From positions 943,972 through 1,007,971 of the forward strand of contig SCFE01000003.1 in the NCBI GenBank assembly GCA_004352715.1: DNA of 64,000 nucleotides, given 5' to 3'. This stretch comes from Hofstenia miamia (lineage: Eukaryota; Xenacoelomorpha; Acoela). Shown here in pieces: positions 1 to 10,329 of this stretch. Below the pieces are notes generated by a model, which was not told where the DNA came from, searched no databases, and was given only the letters and a program-made list of their open reading frames with translations. Positions within the stretch are counted from its first letter, which is position 1; every line of letters starts with the position of its first letter. The position numbers and the translations under genes were made by a program.

Positions 1-5
1 TGCAT

Positions 6-293
6 ATGCTATCTATCTTATTTAAATTCAAATCTCTACAAACATCTCTCCTTTTCCTTAATGACTATATTAAATTAAATGAGCGATCGCAAAAATTTCT
101 GTGTTTAGATAAAAATTCTAATGGCTTTCATCACATATCAATTAAATTGTGGAATAATTTTGATTATGAAATGCGAATAGAAAAAAACTATAAAAAATTT
201 AGAAAAAAATTAAAGCAGTCTCTTCTAATAAAACAATATACATTAGGGGACGGTAATACACTTCATGCATTCGAAACATACATCCAACATTGA
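6..293 (+). pseudogene. LINE C-terminal tail fragment
   Basis: The 95-codon reading frame ends with a pattern typical of the C-terminal tail of non-LTR retrotransposon polyproteins. It has a His-His-Ile-Ser segment, then Lys-Leu-Trp-Asn-Asn, then a basic stretch with Phe-Arg-Lys-Lys-Leu-Lys and Ser-Leu-Leu. The frame starts at the window edge, so the reverse transcriptase would lie outside. The family assignment rests on this short tail motif only. It is probably a dead fragment, not a host gene. Confidence 0.5.
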
Positions 294-1148
294 GCACCTA
301 CACAAACATTCACACAAACATTGATTATATTATTATATATTGTACATATTAATTTGTAGTAATTTATTTGCTTATATTTTATTTTTCTCTTGTCATGTGT
401 TAGTTTGTAGAATTTTGTATACATTAAGCAATAAATTTGCTTTGACTCTTTCTGATTTGATAAAAACGAGTAGAATAGAAAAAAATGATGTTTTCTTTTC
501 TCAAATAGAAGCAATGATTGTCTATATCTTCGGTCTCTAAAAGACTCCTGGAAAATAAAATCTCTCTGTAGTTTCCACTTGTTGCAATTGTTTTGATCCA
601 GTGCTTTGCTACACTGGCTGTTCTTGCTAAAATACAATACTTTTTTTGTGTTATAAGAATTCATGTTAAGATTTTATTTTTATATGCTAAATGTAATAAA
701 ATAGCAGAAACATGCATGAGATGTAATTGTAATTTCTAAGTGGACTAAAAATGCGCATTTCAGAAAAAAATTTAATAACATGCAACAAGCCCTCAATTCC
801 TAACCAAATTCAAATAATATACATAGATGCACAATTACATTTTATGATATATATTTAATATTTTTGCTGTAAACTTTGATCAGTCAAACGTACTTTCGTA
901 TTAAATTCAAAAAGTTGTTGAATTTTTGTTATCGGTAAGATCTTTCTATTTTATACATATCATGGTTTCGGTTTGATTGGCAAAGTGATTGTGACTAAAG
1001 AGATTTTGAAGTGTTACGTTAAACACATAAAGACAGAATGTCTTGCACGCAAACGGGACATATCATTAGAGTGTCACTTTGCAAAATTGGATAAAATTCA
1101 ACTGCTGTCAACAACTGTACAAATCCGCTTACACTAATAATATGTGGT
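294..1148. other. Intergenic, AT-rich, no gene recognised
   Basis: I see no convincing coding sequence on either strand. Short open frames here have no recognisable motif. The last 150 bases are likely 5' flank or 5' UTR of the KATNIP-like gene that starts at 1149. Confidence 0.4.
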
Positions 1149-2246
1149 ATGTCGTCTAACAATCTTTTTGCAAATCTAGAAATCACGGATGATGCGGAAA
1201 CAATAACCTCAGGTGTAAAAAATATAAAGTTGAATGCTTCCGTGCAGCCACGGCAGACGATTACTCCTAGACCATTCAAAAAGCAGACAAATAGGCAGAG
1301 TGAAGATGTTCCCTATACACCTAGACTAAAGGCTCTGCAGGGCACCAACGTCTTTGACTCCTTAGATGTTGATACTAATCAGGAAATACGATACCAAGAG
1401 GATAATACTGCCAGTAATTCTAACATAGATAATGATATAGAAGAAACCTGGTCTATCATCTCCGAATTTGAAAAAACTAGGTCAGCAGTAGATTTAAAAG
1501 AAAGAACAATATCCCAAACCACTAAGAAACTCGAAAATGATTTGACATTTCCGCCTCTAGATTCCTTCGATTTTGAAAATTTCAAAATTCCTGAACTACC
1601 TAGAGGTTCAAATCTTTTGATGAATATTGTGAGCACATGGGGAGATCAATCATATTTAGGACTGAATGGAATTGAAATATTTGGAGAAGATGGTAGCCCT
1701 GTAGCAGTCAGGGCAATTGAAGCATTTCCCCCTGACATAAATATACTTCCTGAATACAAAAAAGATCCCAGAGTTGTTACTAATCTTCTAGATAAATGCA
1801 ATAACACAAGAGATGACACTCACATGTGGTTGACACCATTTACTCCTGGAAACAATCATTTAGTTTCTATAACATTTAAAAGCAGTGTCTGCCTATCAAT
1901 GCTGCGCATTTGGAATTACAATAAATCCCGTGTACATTCTTATAGAGGTGCAAAAGAAGTGATCATATTACTTGATGAGAAACTAATTTTTGCTGGAGAA
2001 ATTCAGAAAGCAGGTGGAACTCATTCAAGCGGTCATGCTCTTTATGGCGACACCATCCTGTTTACAATGAAACCAGAAATCCTCGAGCAAATGTCAACAC
2101 ATGATGAACTCTTTGAGCCGAATTGGGAAGTAGATGACAACGACTTAGAGACACATGAACGTATTAAGAAACAACTGGCTAAAGAACTCTCTCTCGATGA
2201 GAACAACCAGCCAAAGCGCCCACATACACGCGCACAAAGACATTAG
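1149..2246 (+). CDS. KATNIP: KATNIP-like protein with one DUF4457 domain
   Basis: This intact 365-residue frame has two parts. Residues about 1-150 are a polar, poorly conserved linker. Residues about 150-305 are a DUF4457 domain as found in KATNIP (katanin-interacting protein, KIAA0556), a cilium base and microtubule-associated protein. Diagnostic segments are STWGDQSYLGLNGIEIFGED, PPDINILPEY, KDPRVVTNLLDKCN, HMWLTPFTPG, RIWNYNKSRVHSYRGAKE and GDTILFT. Family members are usually far longer and carry several such repeats, so this is either a short paralogue, the last exon of a larger gene whose other exons I cannot see, or a retrocopy. The frame has no internal stop. The chosen ATG follows GT-rich sequence with no obvious splice acceptor. 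A polyadenylation signal lies at 2284-2289. Family call is strong; gene extent is uncertain. Confidence 0.85.
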   Translation: MSSNNLFANLEITDDAETITSGVKNIKLNASVQPRQTITPRPFKKQTNRQSEDVPYTPRLKALQGTNVFDSLDVDTNQEIRYQEDNTASNSNIDNDIEETWSIISEFEKTRSAVDLKERTISQTTKKLENDLTFPPLDSFDFENFKIPELPRGSNLLMNIVSTWGDQSYLGLNGIEIFGEDGSPVAVRAIEAFPPDINILPEYKKDPRVVTNLLDKCNNTRDDTHMWLTPFTPGNNHLVSITFKSSVCLSMLRIWNYNKSRVHSYRGAKEVIILLDEKLIFAGEIQKAGGTHSSGHALYGDTILFTMKPEILEQMSTHDELFEPNWEVDDNDLETHERIKKQLAKELSLDENNQPKRPHTRAQRH

Positions 2247-2283
2247 CAATTATTCCTGAAAGTTTAGTATTTTTATACATTAA

Positions 2284-2289
2284 AATAAA
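2284..2289 (+). promoter_or_regulatory. Polyadenylation signal AATAAA of the KATNIP-like gene
   Basis: A canonical AATAAA hexamer lies 38 bases after the TAG stop at 2244-2246. This supports a real 3' end for this reading frame. Confidence 0.5.
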
Positions 2290-2503
2290 TGATGTTAGCT
2301 AAATGAAAATGCAATCCTTTCTAATCGCAAAATTTATTTCATCTAAATATTTTTATAAGTATATTTTGATATTTTAACTCCAGAACATTGATCCATGCGT
2401 TCCTCATTTGGAAATAGAACTAGCAATTGAGATTTCTATTAGAAAATTGATGATTTAGTAAATTATACTGAAATACAAAATATGAAAGTCTTGAACTGTA
2501 AAG

Positions 2504-2571
<68 letters not shown>
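2504..2571. repeat. (TTA)n microsatellite
   Basis: About 22 uninterrupted copies of the trinucleotide TTA. Confidence 0.95.
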
Positions 2572-3333
2572 ATATTTCAAGCTTTACTCTCATATTTATG
2601 GTTAATAAATTTTAATTGCTTTACATAGTGTCATTTTAGCAAATCAAATGGACAGTTGTTCTTAATTGCACATAGATGATTAAAATTTTCAAAATATTTA
2701 TCTCCCCGACTTTTAATAATTTGTTTGAAACACAAACATTGCGTAGGTAGCCATTGATAATAGCCTTGTGAATATGGGATTTTCCAATTTACTAATAAGT
2801 AGTAGAAATGGTGCAATGAAAATTCACTAAATTGAAACAAACACTAACATTTTATTCAAACATGAACTTCAACGAAAAATATTAGATATAATTGTGGGGG
2901 GGATAGGGGCACATTTTAGCAGCCAGAAATTTTCTACATAATAAAATGAACAGTTTAGCAAAGATAATTTATTGATTTCAACTTCCTCCTCAGTGTCCAG
3001 GCTGCTTCCTGATATTTCTCATTTATAGACCTGTTTTCTTAAGCGCATGCGCATTAAGTTTCCATTTGTGAAAAATTAGTAGTTACATCAGTTAGCAACA
3101 ACTTCAATAAGATGATTTTCTAGATCAAAGTTTCATGTATATAGAATCCAGTATATATATTTTTAATATAATAGTTCACATCTCCTCTAGTTTTATGTTC
3201 TACACAGCGATGTTCATTTCTAATTACTTTAAAGGAAAATTTTAAGGATCTCGCAAATTTGTGTTGCTTTTAATGCTAATCCTTTTAAAGGAAATCCTTT
3301 AAAGTATCCAGTAAAAATTGTGTATTTTTTGCA
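2572..3333. other. Intergenic, no gene recognised
   Basis: AT-rich sequence with only short open frames and no protein motif. I see no RNA gene or clear repeat apart from a poly-G run near 2896. Confidence 0.35.
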
Positions 3334-3341
3334 GAAAATAG

Positions 3342-3584
3342 TAAGGGGCGTACCCGGGATTTTCTGACGGAGGGGGGGACATCATTGCTATTCTCTAATG
3401 CGGGGCGAAGCCCAGCAAAAAATTTTGAAAATATTGAGAAAATAAACCCTAAAAATGCATTTCACGATCCTAGATTTTACATTTTCCAATTTTTTACGAA
3501 AAGTTTTTTGATTTATCCAGTCAAAATAAAATTTGTAAACCTGACGGGGGGGATTCCACCATGTCCTCCCCTGGGTACGCCACT
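3342..3584. mobile_element. Non-autonomous hAT-like MITE, 243 bp
   Basis: The ends carry related inverted motifs: GGCGTACCC near the left end, and GGGTACGCC, its complement, near the right end. The 8-bp direct repeat GAAAATAG flanks the element on both sides (3334-3341 and 3585-3592), as expected for an 8-bp target site duplication of the hAT superfamily. No transposase is encoded. An internal segment (about 3417-3560) recurs at 48838-48980. Confidence 0.65.
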
Positions 3585-3592
3585 GAAAATAG

Positions 3593-4806
3593 TTGACTCA
3601 TACAAGTCCTAGCCAGGTTAATTTAATTTAGCTTTCAGCCATCAGAGCACCTAGCATGCCCAACCCATTTAGCATTTGGTGATTTTGCGTACAGATTTGA
3701 GAAAAACTAATTCGTTTCACTACATGAATCAGGGCAATTTCACACACACTATGTCAAAAGTAATAAAAATGGCATTTGTGCTAACAATTTTCCATCATCT
3801 ATTAAAACCGAACAATCCTCCTGATTGTCACTGACTCTTAATTATTTTTTGAACTAGCACATTTGACAGCATACCATATCATAAATTTGATGTATCTTAG
3901 GGCACAATCTTTGCACAAAATCAGCGTAATAGACGATAAATGAAGATCTCAAGCTTTGATAGCAATATTTGAACTATTGAGTTTTAAATTGTAATTCGCA
4001 TGTTTTATAATATATAGTTTTGAATCCTTTTTAAATAGTGTAGTCCTTTAAAAGGATCCTCTAAATTTTTATCTTTTCCTTTAAATATAAATTTTCCTGT
4101 AAAAATATTTAAAGAGACATCACTGGTTCTACACTTCAAAGATAAAACCTACATGCATTTGCTGAGTAAATTCCCCATATACTATTTAGATTGCGTCAAA
4201 AATTCATGATATTATAATAAGTCCCCTGATGTGTTGTTCGCAATAACTTTTTCTCGCCTGTCTGGTGATATCAACTAAATTGATGGACCTAAGCTCCTGA
4301 GATTTTGATTTGAGCATTTCTTTACGGTGTTTATTTGATTAGCAAGTTCCATAAATTAAAGCATAACAAAATTTGAAGTTATGACTAAACTCCTTCATAC
4401 TTCAAATTTTAAGAAAGCTTATTTAACCAATTGAAATATATTTATATATTTATATCTCGTTCTCTGTACAAAAGTTGCTAAAAACTCGCTCTGTGTACGT
4501 CTTATATTTATATCTCACTCTGTGGTACACTTTTTCAATAAAAATGAAAAAATTTTTTTGTACAAAAAAGTTATTTTCACGCTATTATTGTAAAAGTTGT
4601 TTAATCTGGGTATCTCTCGGGTTTGCCAATATTTACATAATATAGTTGTAATCTCTAATCGAGATTAATTGAAGTCTAGAATTGTGGCTAAAACTACCAA
4701 ATATAAAGCTATATAATATTATATAAATCGGGTAGGGTTTAAATAGGTATACGATATCACTCTATATTATGTATGTCCCTTTTCATACACTATCTACATA
4801 TAGAGT
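3593..4806. other. Intergenic, no gene recognised
   Basis: No coding sequence or RNA gene seen. Composition is AT-rich with several short A/T runs. Confidence 0.35.
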
Positions 4807-4811
4807 TAATA

Positions 4812-4857
<46 letters not shown>

Positions 4858-4870
4858 TAATAATAATAAA
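4807..4870. repeat. (AAT)n microsatellite
   Basis: About 20 copies of AAT with a few interruptions. Confidence 0.9.
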
Positions 4871-5009
4871 TAAATGTATTTCTAAAGAGCAAATATATAC
4901 ACATACGCAAGATTTATATAGATTAACTCTACTGAGTTTCGATGGCGCCAACAAAATTGTAGCAAATTAACTAGAAGCATAATGAAATGCACGCTCAAAC
5001 AAAAGCTGC

Positions 5010-5366
5010 TTTAACTTGCTTTTTAAACAGGATATGATTCCTCTCAAAATCTTAAAATGGATGGCTCTGTGATCTCATGCATAAAGTTGAATTTGATTTT
5101 GGGGAAACCAATAAAAACTGATCAGACGACCGTAAATCGCGATTTGGTATGTATAATTGAAGTAATTCAGCTAAATATTTGGGTTCGTGGATGTAGATTA
5201 CTCTATGGATGTTACACATGATCTTAGAATAAATTCTCTCTTTTACTGGTAAAATTTTTAACTTCTTCGGCAATGCTAGTGCTGAACACTTCTTAGGTTT
5301 TCGGAAAATTACCCTTGCGCAAAGTTGAGAGTGGACTGTAAGCGTTTCTGGAAATTTGTAGTACAA
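5010..5366 (-). pseudogene. LINE polyprotein C-terminal fragment (CR1/L2/Rex1-like tail)
   Basis: On the minus strand the frame reads through ERIYSKIMCNIHRVIYIHEP, YLAELLQLYIP and DLRSSDQ, followed after one stop by FERNHILFKKQVKAAF. This matches the conserved thumb and C-terminal tail seen after the RT domain of CR1/L2-type LINEs (helix, 'P.YL.ELL..Y.P.R.LRSS', then 'F...LK..LF'). No RT core is present, so it is a truncated dead copy. Confidence 0.6.
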
Positions 5367-5481
5367 CTGATTAATTAAATAACATCAAATTTCACTTAGT
5401 TACATTAATAAATTAAAACTGTCCATTTAAAACAATTCTATATTTTTCAATACGCTATTTAAAAATTTATTTGACATTGTT

Positions 5482-7259
5482 TTAATAACGATAATTAAAT
5501 GAAACGCAAAGATGCGTTCTATTGATTATCAACAAATCATCCAAACTATCCACATTGACATCCAGAAATTTCGCATATAATAGTGATTCCATGCAAGGGT
5601 AAATTTTTGGATTACTTCCATATTGGTGAATATTTCCAAATTTAGAATACCATCCTCGTACAAGATAATTATTAATATGTTCAGTAGGAGAATTCAAGAT
5701 TAATGTATCGTGTTCTAAATCGCCATCCAAATAACCGCTTAATATAAATGTTTGATACCCTATGTCGATTACGTTTTTACTAGTGTTTTCTTCAATGAAC
5801 CTGTCCAAGTAAATTGGTAAATCACTAACTTGCTAGTATAACAGAGTAATTCATGAGCCATGAAATGATATTTACATTCATCAGCTATGTCAAGAAAGTA
5901 TATGTAAATTTTAGAAATTTGTAAAAAGTTATTCAATTTTATAACTGCGAAAATACTTCCAAGATTGTCATCACTGAAAGTTCTGCAAAAAACATCTTCA
6001 GTTTCAGTTAAATTCAAACAGGATTGATTCTGCTTGTTTAGATCAAATATTAGTAAAGTTATAGAAGGCTTAATAAATTTATCTGTAATAAACAGCCGTG
6101 GTTGCACAAAATCAATTCTTGCAGTATAAGTGATATTTCGCAAAGTCAAACCAGTTAGTTTGTCAAATACTACGTATTTGACATGGTTGGATTGAACGCA
6201 GAACAACAGCATTGAATTCAATATTTGAAAATCTGTGCAAGTTGGGTAAGACTGAAAGGTGAATATTTCATTTATACTTAGGGCTCCTACATGAATATTA
6301 GAAAATTCAACGTCTGTGTAAATTGAAAAGAGCGTTTCATTTTCGTAACATAATATTTCAAGCCCTAAGTTGTACCTGTAATGACCGAATCCAACAAAAT
6401 GCATGCAAAATGAATAATTGCGTATTTCTATGATGGTGATTTTGTCCATCTCGTGAAAAGGGTTGTAAAGAAGTTTTTCTTTATCAATTGTTACGAAATT
6501 TTTGTGTCTTAGGTTATTTGTACATTTGCATTTGACTTTAGCTTGTAGGTAGTACGTAAAGAAAGTATTTTTGTTAAGACTACTTACATTTAGATATGCT
6601 ACTAGATTTGAAATATTTAATATTGAGTAATCCCAAAATATCCCGTCAAGAGATAATTGAAGCAAAGCATTTTGAAAATAAAGTTTCTTGAAAGATATTT
6701 GTAATAGACTGTCTCTTAAAATGATTGTTAGTGTTTCTCCAATGCGATGCCAAGGCATACCCCTGCATGTCAAAAATGAAGCTGTTTCATTTTGAAATGT
6801 AGCTAATACTTCGATTTCAATTCCATTAAAATACGAAGAAATCTTACAAATTTTTGAGAAAACATCTAGTTTATTCAAGTGCGTTGGTGTAAAACGACAG
6901 TCATTAACCACGACGTTTTCTTGAGTACTTCTTCGTACGATTTCCACAATCACCCCGCCTACTTGTGGTAGTAAAACTGTGACATTTACTGAATCAACTT
7001 CATAAGGAAAGGCATATAATATCGTAAATTCAACACCATTCACCATGAATACATTTGATTGCAATTCTTTAATTTTGTAAACGCCGTTGCCGCATGCTGT
7101 ACTATAATCTTCAAGAAAGTCTACTGCTAAATCATTGAAACAGTTCTTGAAAAGATTGTAATGAATTTCTTCCTTTGTTATAAAAAAGTTTTTATGAATA
7201 TTTGCGCACACAATTGTTGAGAAATAAATAATAAAAAAATGCAGCGATAACCTCGGCAT
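5482..7259 (-). CDS. Unrecognised secreted or type I glycoprotein, frame broken
   Basis: The long minus-strand frame (7259 down to 5769, 496 codons) starts with MPRLSLHFFIIYFSTIVCA, a good signal peptide with cleavage likely after CA. The rest has many N-X-S/T sites and scattered Cys, consistent with an extracellular domain. I see no obvious C-terminal membrane helix. A second frame (about 5835 to 5482) continues with similar composition and ends in HLCVSFNYRY. The two overlap by about 60 bases, so one indel near 5769-5835 splits the gene. Removing 29 nt with GT...AG ends there would also join the frames, but that is too short for a normal intron. I do not recognise the family. A single coding exon of this size contrasts with the intron-rich filamin. 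It could be a real gene with an assembly error or a young pseudogene. Confidence 0.6.
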
Positions 7260-8502
7260 ATTTCTAACGTAAAATATATAATAGATTTCATCGCATTAAT
7301 ATTTTATAGTAGCTAATGGCAACATTCATTGATTTTCTAAATATATTTATGAAGGATTTTATGGAACAAGGAAGTAGATTATCTATTATCTTAAACAATA
7401 TCGCATTCAAGATGCATATATATATATTTGACATGTAGCTAAATTAAACAATACTTCTATATTCGAAACTCATTAATGATAAATATTGGCTTTTTCTACA
7501 AAGAAGGAAACTTCTATATATTGATGTTTTAGAAAAAATGAACAGAAGAGTGACGAGTAAATCATATCAAGAAATTATTTGCAAATATTTTTACACCTCC
7601 TGTGTGGCCAATACTCATACGTTTTACAATGATAAGTAATTCCTCTGAAGTGAAAATTGAGAGTGTTATTCATGTGATTTAAAAAAAAACAATTTGTGAT
7701 TGTATACATTCTAAAGTAGTAATTTATTAAACGTAAAAAAAATATAATATATTTACTGTTCCTGAATTTTTTAATACATAATCAGTTAATTGAAATCTTA
7801 TCGGCACAACTATGAATTTGTCGAATGATCTTTTTATACTATCGATTGCTGCTCCAATCAAAATTCAATAAACATTAATAAGGTAATGGAAAGTATGTGT
7901 GCATCTCTTACTAAGAGCAGTGTTAATACCGTTAAAACTACGACTTATATTCACATGGTGAATTATAGCAGGGCAAATATGTAATCCGAACGCTTTTTTA
8001 GCTCATTGGAATTGTGACCCACTTTGTTTTTTTTAAATGTATGTAGGAAGGCTTGGAAAAAATTTTTTGGATTTGTCCAATCGCACTTTTATAAACAATT
8101 TTCTACAGAACAAATAGCAAAACTTGCGTTTTGTTTACGTTTATGAAACGAAAAATGAATGTGGATAAGTTTATCATAATGCAATGTTTGCTACTATATG
8201 TATTTTCAATAAAATTTTAGTACCTTGAGCGGGGCATGTTTAAGAGCAAAAAACATTGGTTTAAGCGTTTAAAACGTTTTTTTTAAAATACACATTTTTC
8301 AACCCTGCTTAGGCCCATTTTGCTGTACTATAATACCAACGGTCAAACTATTACGGTTTCATTAGAAGTACCCAGAAATTGGATGAGATTTACCGAATCC
8401 AAATATTTAAAAGACGTAGAGTACATGGAGGGGGGCGGGCTGACACCAATTTTTACAAAAGAAAAATTGTAAGCAAAAAGTATTCTGAACAAAGTAAATT
8501 TA
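7260..8502. other. Intergenic, no gene recognised
   Basis: AT-rich flank between the secreted-protein gene and the hAT remnant. It holds a short (TA)n run near 7416 and no supported coding sequence. Confidence 0.35.
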
Positions 8503-9135
8503 CATAAAATTCATTCGTCTGCTTTTAGCAGCAAATCGATTGATGACATCTTGAATGTCAATTCTAAAATCATTATGTGTATATATTATAAGGGCAAGAA
8601 TAGTGAATCTATCTTCTGTCATTCAATTTCTGAGACATGTCTTCAAGATCTTTAAAGCTGAAAAGGAACGTTTATCTATACATGTTGTGACAGGGAGTGC
8701 TGCAAAAATCTGAAGCAGGACGGAGATGGTTGGCAGACAGATGGATTACAGTACTCCAGTGCTTCAATTGCTGTCCTTGGGCATCAGCAGCCAGCTCCTT
8801 GGTGTATTTCTGTGCCAAGAGCTCAAATTTGTTATTAAAAGAAAGTGAATCACCCAGAAAATCACTATAGAGAGTCACACAATCACGGAATTCTTCTGGT
8901 GAGGTAAGTGAATTAGTTTTGAGGTTGCCTGGGAGCATTTTAGATAACAACAAGACATAAAATGATATCAAAATTTTAAATATGGAAATGTATCTAGATT
9001 AAAATTAACAATTGAACAGTATACAGGGTGTTTCAGAATTAATAACCCCTCTTTGACTATGAAAATTTCCCGCAAACCGAAACAATAAATCGACAAGAAT
9101 ACAAAATTGTATTTTCTATATAATAAAAAACATAT

Positions 9136-10174
9136 TTATTCAACATAACCACCATTTGAGTTAATACATGCTAAACAACGATCAGCAAAATTATCTACAC
9201 TATTTTGGAACATTTGCACGGGAATGGATTGGATTTCATGGCGAATTTTTTCTTCTAGGTCATCAATATCTTGAATGGTGTAAAAATAAACTTTTTCCCG
9301 TAGGTACCCCCATAAGAAATAATCGCAGATTGTCAAATCAGGTGATCTTGCTGGGTAATGTGCCAAAGAGCCCCCTCTACCAATCCAGCGGTTATTAAAC
9401 TTGTCATTTAAATAATCTCTGACAGGTGTTCCAAAATGAGCTGGAGCTCCATCAAGTTGAAATATCAAGTTTCTTCTATGGCGGAAATATGGCCAGACAT
9501 CTTCCTGAAGAATAGTAAGGAAAAATTTACTATTAACTGAATGTCGATACGTTCGAAAACAAACTAAGCCACCATGACCACATGCTGCAAAAACACCAAT
9601 GGAAGGAGAATTAACCTTCTTGGGAATAATGATAGTAGGATTTTCTTCCCCATAAAAGAATGCATTATGCAAGTTCACATGACCATTGACATGAAAATTA
9701 GCTTCATCTGAAAAAATATGCGATGAGTAAAGTTAGGATTATTTTCAACTTGAGTTAAAACGAAATGGCAAAAATTTAATTGTGCTTCAAAATCTTGTGG
9801 CTTCAGTTCCTGTTTCTTTTGAGGCTTCCATTTTTTGATGTGACTTTTTTTATCGCTCTATTTATACTGGATACAGATACATTTAATTGACTAGAAAATT
9901 TTCTTTGTGATGTTCCTGGTTGGTCTGCGATTATTTTTTTAATTTTTTCAATAGTATCATCACCACTAGCGGAAGTTCGAACACCTTGACCTGGCCTGTT
10001 TTTGTTTAAGGAACCTGTTTCAATTAATTTTTCTTTCCAACGTTTAATTTGTTGAGTATCAGGAACTGGAGTGCCATATTTCTGCTTATACTGTCGAGCA
10101 GCTTCTTTCAAATTTCCAGAAGTTACAGCCCATGAAATAGCATAAACTTTCTGTTCATTTGTGTAATTCATCAT
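9136..10174 (-). pseudogene. Mariner-like transposase with frameshifts
   Basis: The N-terminal piece (10174-9803) has a helix-turn-helix (EQKVYAISWAV, then QIKRWKEKL, then a second HTH ending VSVSSINRAIKKV). The C-terminal piece (9678-9136) carries the catalytic domain: FQLDGAPAHFG with the second Asp and ARSPDLTICDYFLWGYL with the third Asp. By my count 42 residues lie between them. The middle part (about 9803-9678) is in other frames, so at least two frameshifts separate the pieces. The protein resembles the mariner group common in arthropods, but that group moves horizontally and is no taxon marker. Confidence 0.8.
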
Positions 10175-10328
10175 GTGACTTTATTGATAAATCAGAATTA
10201 ATATTGCAGTCAAAATGAATTTGTTTAAAAATATTTAATCAATATATTTTGACTTATCAGTGACCATAGATTTAATGAATATATTTTGACTTTTCATAGA
10301 TTTTTGTTATCAGTGATTTGTTATATCT

Positions 10329-10329
10329 N
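10329..10329. other. Single-N assembly gap with duplicated flanks
   Basis: About 100 bases left of the N (from about 10228) recur immediately to its right with small differences, including the segment ATATTTAATCAATATATTTT. This reads as unmerged contig ends. Confidence 0.8.

Noticed and set aside
8672-8971. A separate small host gene on the minus strand
   Set aside because: The peptide is the C-terminal part of the ZMYM1-like hAT transposase and is continuous with the other pieces once the mariner is set aside.
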